From Enterobacter sp. RIT418 (GTDB lineage Bacteria; Pseudomonadota; Gammaproteobacteria; Enterobacterales; Enterobacteriaceae), in assembly GCF_003057745.1 (NCBI RefSeq), contig NZ_QBJD02000005.1, positions 1-64,000 on the forward strand: 64,000 nucleotides of DNA, given 5' to 3'. A program made the translations under genes and the position numbers. Positions 57,024-64,000 of the stretch are shown here, in pieces; position 1 is the stretch's first letter, and the number at the start of each line of letters is the position of its first letter. A model generated the notes under the pieces. The model saw only the letters and a list, made by a program, of their open reading frames with translations, ran no database searches and had not been told where the DNA came from.

Positions 57024-58502
57024 ATGAGCTTACGAGAAAAAACCATCAGCGGCGCGAAGTGGTCAGCGATGGCGACCATCGTCATCATCGGCCTTGGCCT
57101 GGTGCAAATGACGGTGCTGGCGCGCATCATTGATAATCACCAGTTCGGCCTGCTGACCGTCTCGCTGGTGATTATCGCCCTCGCCGATACGCTGTCCGAC
57201 TTTGGTATTGCCAACTCGATTATCCAGCGCAAGGAGATTAGCCATCTGGAGCTGACCACGCTCTACTGGCTCAACGTTGGGCTGGGGATTGTTGTGTTTG
57301 TGCTGGTCTTCCTGCTGAGCGACGTGATTGCGCAGGTGCTCCACAACCCGGATCTGGCCCCGCTCATGCGCGCGCTGTCGTTCGCGTTTGTGCTGATCCC
57401 GCACGGGCAGCAGTTCCGCGCGCTGATGCAAAAAGAGCTGGAGTTCAACAAGATCGGCATGATTGAGACCAGCGCCGTGCTGGCGGGCTTTACCTTTACC
57501 GTGGTCAGCGCCCATTTCTGGCCGCTGGCGATGACCGCCATTCTCGGCTACCTGGTGAACTCCGCCGTGCGCACGCTGCTGTTCGGCTACTTTGGCCGCA
57601 AGATCTACCGCCCGGGGCTGCACTTCTCGCTGGCGTCCGTGTCGTCCAACCTGCGCTTCGGCGCGTGGCTGACGGCGGACAGCATCATCAACTACGTCAA
57701 TACCAACCTTTCCACCCTGGTGCTGGCGCGTATTCTTGGGGCGAGCGTCGCGGGGGGCTACAACCTGGCCTATAACGTCGCCGTTGTGCCGCCGATGAAG
57801 CTGAACCCGATTATCACCCGCGTGCTGTTCCCGGCGTTCGCCAAGATCCAGGACGACACCGAGAAGCTGCGCGTGAACTTCTACAAGCTGCTCTCGGTGG
57901 TGGGGATTATCAACTTCCCGGTGCTGCTGGGGCTGATGGTCGTCTCCAGTAATTTCGTGCCGCTGGTGTTTGGCGAGAAGTGGAACAGCATCATTCCGAT
58001 CCTGCAGCTGCTGTGCGTGGTGGGGCTGCTGCGCTCCGTGGGTAACCCGATCGGCTCGCTGCTGATGGCGAAGGCCCGCGTGGATATCAGCTTCAAGTTT
58101 AACGTCTTTAAAACCTTCCTGTTCATTCCGGCGATTATCGTCGGCGGGCATACGGCGGGCGCCATCGGGGTAACGATCGGCTTCCTGCTGGTGCAAATCA
58201 TCAATACCGTGCTGAGCTACTTCGTGATGATCAAACCGGTGCTGGGCTCCAGCTACCGGCAGTACATCCTGAGCCTGTGGCTGCCGTTTTATCTTTCGCT
58301 GCCCACGCTTGCGGTGAGCTTTGGCCTGGGCATCGTGCTCAACGGCCATCTGCCGCTGGCCGCGCTGCTGGCGGTGCAGGTCGCCGCGGGCGCGCTGGCG
58401 TTCGGCGTGATGATTGTGCTCTCGCGCAACGCGCTGGTGGTAGAGATGAAGCGCCAGTTTTGCCGTAACGAAAAAATGAAAACGCTGCTTCGCGCAGGCT
58501 AG
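57024..58502 (+). CDS. wzxC: Colanic acid flippase WzxC
   Basis: WzxC moves lipid-linked colanic repeat units across the inner membrane. The 492-residue form, starting MSLREKTISGAKWSAMATIV, equals the E. coli length; a frame from 57000 would add 8 residues of wcaJ overlap. It has about 12-14 TM helices of the MATE-like/MOP polysaccharide exporter family, with the N-terminal ARIIDNHQFGLLTVSLVIIA block. wcaK follows after 17 nt. Confidence 0.95.
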   Translation: MSLREKTISGAKWSAMATIVIIGLGLVQMTVLARIIDNHQFGLLTVSLVIIALADTLSDFGIANSIIQRKEISHLELTTLYWLNVGLGIVVFVLVFLLSDVIAQVLHNPDLAPLMRALSFAFVLIPHGQQFRALMQKELEFNKIGMIETSAVLAGFTFTVVSAHFWPLAMTAILGYLVNSAVRTLLFGYFGRKIYRPGLHFSLASVSSNLRFGAWLTADSIINYVNTNLSTLVLARILGASVAGGYNLAYNVAVVPPMKLNPIITRVLFPAFAKIQDDTEKLRVNFYKLLSVVGIINFPVLLGLMVVSSNFVPLVFGEKWNSIIPILQLLCVVGLLRSVGNPIGSLLMAKARVDISFKFNVFKTFLFIPAIIVGGHTAGAIGVTIGFLLVQIINTVLSYFVMIKPVLGSSYRQYILSLWLPFYLSLPTLAVSFGLGIVLNGHLPLAALLAVQVAAGALAFGVMIVLSRNALVVEMKRQFCRNEKMKTLLRAG

Positions 58503-58519
58503 TTCTTTAAGAGGCCATT

Positions 58520-59800
58520 ATGAAATTACTGATTCTTGGCAACCATACCTGCGGCAACCGTGGCGACAGCGCCATTCTGCGCGGTTTACTGGATGCGATT
58601 AACACACTCAATCCTGACACCGAAGTGGACGTGATGAGCCGTTATCCGGTCAGCTCGTCCTGGCTGCTGAACCGCCCGGTGATGGGCGATCCGCTGTACG
58701 GCCAGATGAAGCAGCACAACAATGCCGCGGGCGTGATGGGGCGCGTCAAAAAAGTGCTGCGCCGCCGCTACCAGCACCAGGTGCTGCTCTCCCGCGTGAC
58801 CGACACCGGCAGGCTGCGCAACATCGCGATTGCCCAGGGCTTTACCGACTTCGTTCGCCTGCTGTCCGGCTACGACGCCATTATTCAGGTAGGCGGATCG
58901 TTCTTCGTCGACCTCTACGGCGTGCCGCAGTTCGAACACGCGCTCTGCACCTTTATGGCGAAAAAGCCGCTGTTTATGATTGGCCACAGCGTCGGGCCGT
59001 TCCAGGACCCGCAGTTTAACCAGCTGGCGAACTACGTGTTTGGCCACTGCGACGCGCTGATCCTGCGCGAGTCCGTGAGCCTCGATCTGATGAAGCGCAG
59101 CGACATCGACACCTCCAAAGTGGAGCACGGCGTCGACACGGCGTGGCTGGTGGACCATCAGGACGACAGCTTCCAGGCGAGCTACGCGGTGCAGCACTGG
59201 CTGGACGTGGCGGCGAAGCAGAAAACCGTGGCGATTACCCTGCGCGAGCTGGCTCCGTTCGACAAGCGTCTCGGTACCACTCAGGCTGCCTACGAGAAAG
59301 CGTTCGCCGAGGTGGTAAACCGCGTGCTGGACAGCGGCTACCAGGTGCTGGCGCTCTCTACCTGCACCGGCATCGACAGCTACAACAAGGATGACCGCAT
59401 GGTGGCGCTCAACCTTCGCGGCCTGGTCAACGACCCGTCCCGCTATCACGTGGTGATGGACGAGCTGAACGATCTGGAGATGGGCAAGCTGCTTGCAGCC
59501 TGCGACCTGACCGTGGGCACGCGCCTGCACTCGGCGATTATCTCCATGAACTTTGGCACCCCCGCCATTGCTATCAACTACGAACACAAGTCTGCGGGCA
59601 TCATGCAGCAGCTCGGCATGCCGGAAATGGCGGTGGATATTCGCCACCTGCTGGACGGCTCCCTCGGGGCGATGGTCGGCGATACGCTCGGCCAGCTGCC
59701 TGCCATCAACGAGCGCCTGGCCGCGGCGGTGAAAGCCGAGCGCGAAAAGGGCATCGCGATGGTGAAATCCGTGCTGGATCGCGTCGGGGAGGGGAAATGA
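58520..59800 (+). CDS. wcaK: Colanic acid pyruvyl transferase WcaK
   Basis: WcaK belongs to the polysaccharide pyruvyl transferase family and adds the pyruvate ketal of colanic acid. The 426-residue length equals E. coli WcaK. The N terminus MKLLILGNHTCGNRGDSAIL is typical of the family; IIQVGGSFFVDLYG, GHSVGPFQDP and the C-terminal VGTRLHSAIISMNFGTPAIA form the conserved GT-B-like core. It overlaps wcaL by 4 nt. Confidence 0.95.
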   Translation: MKLLILGNHTCGNRGDSAILRGLLDAINTLNPDTEVDVMSRYPVSSSWLLNRPVMGDPLYGQMKQHNNAAGVMGRVKKVLRRRYQHQVLLSRVTDTGRLRNIAIAQGFTDFVRLLSGYDAIIQVGGSFFVDLYGVPQFEHALCTFMAKKPLFMIGHSVGPFQDPQFNQLANYVFGHCDALILRESVSLDLMKRSDIDTSKVEHGVDTAWLVDHQDDSFQASYAVQHWLDVAAKQKTVAITLRELAPFDKRLGTTQAAYEKAFAEVVNRVLDSGYQVLALSTCTGIDSYNKDDRMVALNLRGLVNDPSRYHVVMDELNDLEMGKLLAACDLTVGTRLHSAIISMNFGTPAIAINYEHKSAGIMQQLGMPEMAVDIRHLLDGSLGAMVGDTLGQLPAINERLAAAVKAEREKGIAMVKSVLDRVGEGK

Positions 59801-61017
59801 AGGTTGGCTTTTTCCTGCTGAAATTCCCCCTGTCGTCCGAGACCTTCGTGCTGAACCAGATCACCGCGTTTATCGATATGGGATACGACGTGGAGATTGT
59901 CGCCCTGCAGAAGGGCGACACGCAAAACACCCATGCGGCGTATACCCAGTATGGGCTGGAGGCGAAAACCCGCTGGCTGCAGGACGAGCCGAGCGGGCGG
60001 ATAAAGAAGCTGCGCTATCGCGCCGGCCAGACGCTGCGCGGCATCCATCGCCCTTCGACCTGGCGGGCGCTTAACGTCTCTCGCTACGGGGCGGAATCCC
60101 GCAACCTTATTCTTTCTGCCATTTGCGGGCAAACCCAGACGCCGTACCGCGCGGACGTGTTTATCGCCCACTTTGGCCCGGCGGGGGTTACGGCGGCCAA
60201 GCTGCGCGAGCTGGGCGTGATCGAAGGCAAAATCGCAACCATTTTCCACGGCATCGACATCTCCAGCCGTGAGGTGCTGAACCACTACACGCCGGAGTAC
60301 CAGCAGCTGTTTCGCCGCGGCGACATGATGCTGCCGATCAGCGACCTGTGGGCCGGACGCCTGAAGACCATGGGCTGCCCGAGCGAGAAGATCGCCGTCT
60401 CGAGAATGGGCGTGGATATGGAACGCTTTACCCAGCGTCCGGTGAAGGTGCCGGGCAAGCCGCTGCAGATTATCTCCGTGGCGCGCCTCACTGAGAAAAA
60501 GGGGCTGCACGTGGCGATTGAGGCCTGCCGCCAGCTTAAGGCGCGCGGCGTTGATTTTCGCTACCGCATCCTCGGCATTGGCCCGTGGGAACGCCGGCTG
60601 CGCACGCTGATCGAGCAGTATCAGCTGGACGACCTGGTCGAGATGCCCGGCTTTAAGCCGAGCCACGAGGTGAAGGCAATGCTTGACGAGGCGGACGTGT
60701 TCCTGCTGCCCTCCGTCACGGGAACCGATGGCGATATGGAAGGGATACCGGTGGCGCTGATGGAGGCGATGGCGGTAGGCATTCCGGTGGTGTCGACGCT
60801 GCACAGCGGCATTCCCGAGCTGATCACGTCCGAGCATTCCGGCTGGCTGGTGCCTGAAAACAACGCGCTGGCGCTCGCCGACCGCCTGGCCGCATTCAGT
60901 GATATTGACCAGCAGACGCTGGTACCCGTGCTGCGCAATGCCCGACAAAAGGTCGAGGCTGATTTTAACCAGCAGGCGATCAATCGCCGGCTCGCGAGCC
61001 TGCTTCAAACGCTGTAA
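59797..61017 (+). CDS. wcaL: Colanic acid glycosyltransferase WcaL
   Basis: WcaL is a GT4-family transferase, 406 residues as in E. coli, assigned to a late galactose addition. The N terminus reads MKVGFFLLKFPLSSETFVLN. ISVARLTEKKGLHVAIEACR starts the donor domain, and the E-x7-E motif lies in EGIPVALMEAMAVGIPVVST. It overlaps wcaK by 4 nt. wcaM begins 12 nt later. Confidence 0.95.
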   Translation: MKVGFFLLKFPLSSETFVLNQITAFIDMGYDVEIVALQKGDTQNTHAAYTQYGLEAKTRWLQDEPSGRIKKLRYRAGQTLRGIHRPSTWRALNVSRYGAESRNLILSAICGQTQTPYRADVFIAHFGPAGVTAAKLRELGVIEGKIATIFHGIDISSREVLNHYTPEYQQLFRRGDMMLPISDLWAGRLKTMGCPSEKIAVSRMGVDMERFTQRPVKVPGKPLQIISVARLTEKKGLHVAIEACRQLKARGVDFRYRILGIGPWERRLRTLIEQYQLDDLVEMPGFKPSHEVKAMLDEADVFLLPSVTGTDGDMEGIPVALMEAMAVGIPVVSTLHSGIPELITSEHSGWLVPENNALALADRLAAFSDIDQQTLVPVLRNARQKVEADFNQQAINRRLASLLQTL

Positions 61018-61029
61018 CGCCGAGGTTGT

Positions 61030-62427
61030 ATGCTGAAAAAGATTACCCGACGCCATTTTGTATCAACGCTGTCCGTTCTTGCAGCCATGCCGCTCCTGCC
61101 GCTTCGCACCGCGCGGGCGGCAGGCGGAAAGACCGTCTCCGTTAATCAGTACAATAACAACGACTGGATCGCCGCCTTTAAGCAGGCGTTTAGCGAAGGC
61201 GATACCGTTGTTGTCCCCGCCGGGGTGACCTGTGAAAACATCAACACCGGCATTTTTATTCCTGACGGCAAAACGCTGCTGATCCGCGGCGCGCTGACCG
61301 GCAACGGCCGCGGACGGTTCGTGCTGCAGGAAGGGAGTAAGGTTATCGGTGAAGGGAAGGGGCGTACCGAGAACATTACGCTCGACGTGCGCGGCTCTGA
61401 CTGCGTAATAAAGGGGCTGGCGATGAGCGGTTTTGGCCCGGTTACGCAGATTTATATCGGCGGTAAAAAGCCGAAAGTCATGCGCAACCTGCTCATTGAT
61501 GACATCCACGTAAGCCAGGCCAACTACGCCATCCTGCGCCAGGGGTTTCACAATCAGGTGGACGGCGCACGGATCACCAACAGTACGTTTAGCCACCTGC
61601 AGGGCGATGCCATCGAGTGGAACGTCGCCATTAACGATCGCAACATTCTGATTTCCGACCACGTAATCGACAACATTAACTGCACTAACGGCAAGATAAA
61701 CTGGGGGATTGGCATCGGCCTCGCGGGCAGCACCTACGATAACGACTACCCTGAAAAGCAAACCGTAAAAAACTTTGTGGTGGCAAATATCACGGGAAGT
61801 AACTGTCGACAGCTTGTTCACGTTGAGAACGGGAAACATTTTATTATCCGTAATATAAAGGCCGTCAATATCACACCTGACTTCAGTAAAAAAGCGGGAA
61901 TAGATAACGCAACCGTCGCGATATATGGCTGTGATAATTTCGTTATTGATAATGTGGATATGGTAAACAGCGCCGGAATGCTCATTGGTTATGGCGTCAT
62001 CAAAGGCGATTACCTGTCGATACCCCAGAACTTTAGGCTCAACGGTATTCGTCTGGACAACCGCAGGCTTGCCTATAAGCTGCGCGGGATACAGATTTCC
62101 TCCGGGAACGCGACCTCGTTTGTCGCCATCACCAACGTGGATATGCAGCGCGCAACGCTTGAGCTGCACAACAAGCCGCAGCACCTTTTCTTACGCAATA
62201 TCAATGTGATGCAGGAGGCTGCGGTAGGCCCTGCGCTGAAGATCAATTTCGATCTGCGTAAGGACGTGCGCGGTAAGTTTATGGCCAAAGACGAGACGCT
62301 GCTGTCGCTTGCGAACATCCATGCGGTGAATGAGAAGGGGCAAAGCTCGGTGGATATCGACCGGGTGGACCAGCAGGTGGTGAATACGGAGCGGCTGAAT
62401 TTTGCGCTTCCGTCCAGCAGAAAATGA
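61030..62427 (+). CDS. wcaM: Colanic acid biosynthesis protein WcaM
   Basis: The 465-residue length is as in E. coli. WcaM is the last gene of the colanic acid operon and its exact role is unsettled. The N terminus [20 protein letters not shown] carries a twin-arginine-like signal (TRRHFVS), with cleavage after RAA near residue 31. The mature part is a parallel beta-helix with regular short repeats ([31 protein letters not shown]), as in polysaccharide lyases or depolymerases. A periplasmic polysaccharide-binding or editing role is plausible. No clear terminator follows. Confidence 0.93.
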   Translation: MLKKITRRHFVSTLSVLAAMPLLPLRTARAAGGKTVSVNQYNNNDWIAAFKQAFSEGDTVVVPAGVTCENINTGIFIPDGKTLLIRGALTGNGRGRFVLQEGSKVIGEGKGRTENITLDVRGSDCVIKGLAMSGFGPVTQIYIGGKKPKVMRNLLIDDIHVSQANYAILRQGFHNQVDGARITNSTFSHLQGDAIEWNVAINDRNILISDHVIDNINCTNGKINWGIGIGLAGSTYDNDYPEKQTVKNFVVANITGSNCRQLVHVENGKHFIIRNIKAVNITPDFSKKAGIDNATVAIYGCDNFVIDNVDMVNSAGMLIGYGVIKGDYLSIPQNFRLNGIRLDNRRLAYKLRGIQISSGNATSFVAITNVDMQRATLELHNKPQHLFLRNINVMQEAAVGPALKINFDLRKDVRGKFMAKDETLLSLANIHAVNEKGQSSVDIDRVDQQVVNTERLNFALPSSRK

Positions 62428-62611
62428 TGCTTTAGACTTATGGGATCGCGGAACTTTCTGCTATCCCTAAATTTTGTTACTGAACTCAGTGATGTTAGGG
62501 TTTATAATCCGTAGCAATATTCTGCCGGATTTGTTTAATCAATAGCTCTACCTCAGGGAAGATCGTGAATACCAGAGGTGTGACAAACACATATAACGCA
62601 TTGAGTGGTGT
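62428..62611 (+). promoter_or_regulatory. Intergenic region with candidate gnu promoter
   Basis: A perfect -10 TATAAT at 62503-62508 has a weak -35 CTGAAC at 62480-62485 (17-nt spacer), giving a leader of nearly 100 nt. This suggests that gnu has its own promoter in addition to any read-through from wcaM. GGGAT (62441-62445) / ATCCC (62462-62466) could form a loose hairpin just after wcaM. Confidence 0.5.
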
Positions 62612-63607
62612 ATGAACGATAAAGTTTTGTTTATTGGCGCGTCTGGTTTTGTTGGGACCCGTTTGATCGAGATTTCTCAGGCTGAGTTTGATGTCACTAA
62701 CTTCGACAAACAGCAAAGTCACTTTTACCCAGACATCACCGTTTCAGGTGACGTGCGTAATCAGGACCAACTCGATCGGGCTCTGGCTGGTTTCGATACC
62801 GTTGTGTTGCTTGCGGCTGAACACCGAGATGACGTAAGCCCAACGTCTTTGTACTACGATGTAAACGTGCAGGGAACGCGTAACGTTTTGGCTGCAATGG
62901 AAAAAAATAATGTGCAAAACATTATTTTTACCAGTTCGGTTGCCGTATATGGCCTCAATAAAGTCAATCCTGATGAAACTCATCCGCATGACCCATTCAA
63001 CCATTACGGGAAAAGCAAGTGGCAGGCTGAAGAGGTTTTGCGAGAGTGGTACAACAAAGCCCCAGAAGCGCGCTCTTTGACGATCGTTCGACCCACTGTC
63101 ATTTTCGGTGAGCGCAACCGCGGAAATGTATACAACCTGCTTAAACAGATAGCGGGGGGTAAGTTTGCGATGGTAGGGGCAGGTACTAACTACAAGTCCA
63201 TGGCGTACGTTGGCAACATCGTTGAGTTTATCAAGTTCAAACTCAGTAACGTCAAGCCCGGTTATGATGTGTACAACTACGTTGATAAACCGGATTTGAA
63301 CATGAATCAGCTGGTGTCGGAAGTTGAGAAAAGCCTCAATAAGAAGATCCCGTCCGTTCATCTTCCCTATCCTCTCGGCATGTTAGGCGGTTACTGCTTT
63401 GATATTCTCAGCAAGGTCACGGGCAAAAAATATGCAATCAGCTCGGTCCGCGTGAAAAAATTCTGTGCCACAACCCAGTTTGACGCCACCAAAGTGCATA
63501 GTTCCGGCTTTACGGCTCCTTATACCCTCTCACAGGGGCTGGACCGTACGCTTAAGTATGAATTTGTGCATGAAAAACAGGACGACATTACGTTTGTATC
63601 GGAATGA
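62612..63607 (+). CDS. gnu: UDP-/Und-PP-N-acetylglucosamine 4-epimerase family protein Gnu
   Basis: The E. coli O157 homologue (Z3206, Gnu) converts GlcNAc-PP-undecaprenol to GalNAc-PP-undecaprenol, supplying a first sugar for some O antigens. The 331-residue length is the same. It is an extended SDR: Rossmann motif LFIGASGFVGTRLIE, Ser in IIFTSSVAVYGL, and Tyr-x-x-x-Lys in NHYGKSKWQAEEV. Its place between wcaM and galF matches E. coli strains that carry it. Whether this strain's O antigen uses GalNAc cannot be seen here. Confidence 0.9.
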   Translation: MNDKVLFIGASGFVGTRLIEISQAEFDVTNFDKQQSHFYPDITVSGDVRNQDQLDRALAGFDTVVLLAAEHRDDVSPTSLYYDVNVQGTRNVLAAMEKNNVQNIIFTSSVAVYGLNKVNPDETHPHDPFNHYGKSKWQAEEVLREWYNKAPEARSLTIVRPTVIFGERNRGNVYNLLKQIAGGKFAMVGAGTNYKSMAYVGNIVEFIKFKLSNVKPGYDVYNYVDKPDLNMNQLVSEVEKSLNKKIPSVHLPYPLGMLGGYCFDILSKVTGKKYAISSVRVKKFCATTQFDATKVHSSGFTAPYTLSQGLDRTLKYEFVHEKQDDITFVSE

Positions 63608-63625
63608 CCGCTGGCCGGCTGCGAT

Positions 63626-63673
63626 TTGTCGGAAACAGAGCCTAAATCAGTTTTTAAGTGGGGTTTCCGACAA
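63626..63673 (+). terminator. Long inverted repeat downstream of gnu
   Basis: TTGTCGGAAAC (63626-63636) and GTTTCCGACAA (63663-63673) are perfect 11-bp inverted repeats around a 26-nt loop. It lies 18 nt after the gnu stop and about 150 nt before galF. There is no T-run after the right arm, so it is an mRNA 3'-end structure or processed hairpin more than a standard terminator. Confidence 0.5.
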
Positions 63674-63764
63674 TTCTGGGTCACGCAAACCACGTTTTGC
63701 GGTTAAGTTGTATCAGTTACAGCTAAAAACGTGATTTGCATATGGCGCAGTAGAGTTCATTCAC

Positions 63765-63793
63765 CTGTTAATTCGCGGGATCGAGGCTATACT
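63765..63793 (+). promoter_or_regulatory. Candidate galF promoter
   Basis: CTGTTA (63765-63770), 17-nt spacer, TATACT (63788-63793). The -10 matches 5 of 6 consensus positions, the -35 only 3 of 6. The expected start is near 63800, and the leader of about 23 nt contains the galF ribosome site AAGGTGG. Confidence 0.45.
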
Positions 63794-63822
63794 TCGTCAA
63801 CCATTTTAAGGTGGAAGATATA

Positions 63823-64000
63823 ATGATTAATTTGAAAGCAGTCATTCCGGTAGCGGGTTTAGGTATGCATATGCTGCCAGCCACGAAGGCAATCCCAAAA
63901 GAGATGCTGCCGATCGTCGACAAGCCGATGATTCAGTACATTGTCGACGAGATTGTTGCTGCAGGGATCAAAGAAATCGTCCTGGTTACACACTCTTCCA
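63823..64000 (+). CDS. galF: UTP-glucose-1-phosphate uridylyltransferase-like GalF (partial)
   Basis: Only the first 59 codons are in the window; the gene runs off the right edge. They read [20 protein letters not shown], then [20 protein letters not shown] and VLVTHSS. This is GalF rather than GalU: the pyrophosphorylase loop has [10 protein letters not shown] instead of GLGTRMLPAT, as in E. coli GalF, which modulates UDP-glucose levels. galF marks the start of the O-antigen or capsule locus beyond the window. AAGGTGG precedes the ATG. Confidence 0.95.
   Translation, partial: MINLKAVIPVAGLGMHMLPATKAIPKEMLPIVDKPMIQYIVDEIVAAGIKEIVLVTHSS

Noticed and set aside
1-64000. CRISPR arrays, tRNA or rRNA genes, insertion-sequence transposases, integrases
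   Set aside because: None was seen: no regularly spaced direct repeats, no cloverleaf-like sequence with a CCA end, and no recognisable transposase or integrase frame.

Overview
The window is chromosomal DNA of a member of the Enterobacteriaceae. Gene content, gene order and protein lengths follow the E. coli thiMD-fbaB-yegS-yegQ-baeRS-mdtDCBA-yegD-alkA-yegE-udk-dcd-asmA-yegH-wza...wcaM-gnu-galF block. The high-GC coding style and an ecp pilus cluster inserted in the block suggest Enterobacter or a close relative. Genus is inferred from general familiarity, not from a search.

Layout. (1) 1-1573 is AT-rich accessory DNA. It holds structured palindromes, a phage-type gene broken by two in-frame TAA codons, a terminator and the thiM TPP riboswitch. 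(2) 1574-7150 holds thiM-thiD, fbaB, yegS, the small RNA CyaR and trhP (yegQ). (3) 7163-18127 is the minus-strand mdtA-mdtB-mdtC-mdtD-baeS-baeR operon: an RND efflux pump, an MFS transporter and the envelope-stress two-component system. (4) 18128-28127 is an accessory island between mdtA and yegD. It carries ecpABCDE without an adjacent ecpR, followed by a MarT/ToxR-like membrane regulator, a FidL-like partner and a protein joining a LuxR-like helix-turn-helix to a complete EAL phosphodiesterase domain. (5) 28156-39089 is conserved core: yegD, alkA, dgcE (yegE), udk, dcd, asmA, yegH. (6) 39090-62427 is the complete colanic acid (M-antigen) operon, with an RcsAB-box candidate and a JUMPstart/ops leader before wza, then wza-wzb-wzc, wcaA-F, gmd, fcl, gmm, wcaI, manC, manB, wcaJ, wzxC, wcaK, wcaL, wcaM. 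(7) gnu and the 5' end of galF close the window at the border of the O-antigen region.

How it works together. The colanic acid operon encodes precursor supply (manC, manB, gmd, fcl, gmm), assembly on undecaprenyl phosphate (wcaJ and glycosyl-, acetyl- and pyruvyl-transferases), flipping (wzxC), polymerisation (wcaD) and export (wza-wzb-wzc). The ecp island carries its own candidate regulators, including a probable c-di-GMP phosphodiesterase, and lies 2.4 kb from the diguanylate cyclase gene dgcE. Pilus output and c-di-GMP turnover may therefore be linked, but that is inference.

The most interesting parts are the ecp regulatory tail (25119-28127), the palindromic attenuator between ecpA and ecpB, five copies of a composite CCCTCTCCCC/GGGGAGAGGG palindromic element (one of which supplies the wcaA ribosome-binding site), and the phage-type gene with two ochre codons.
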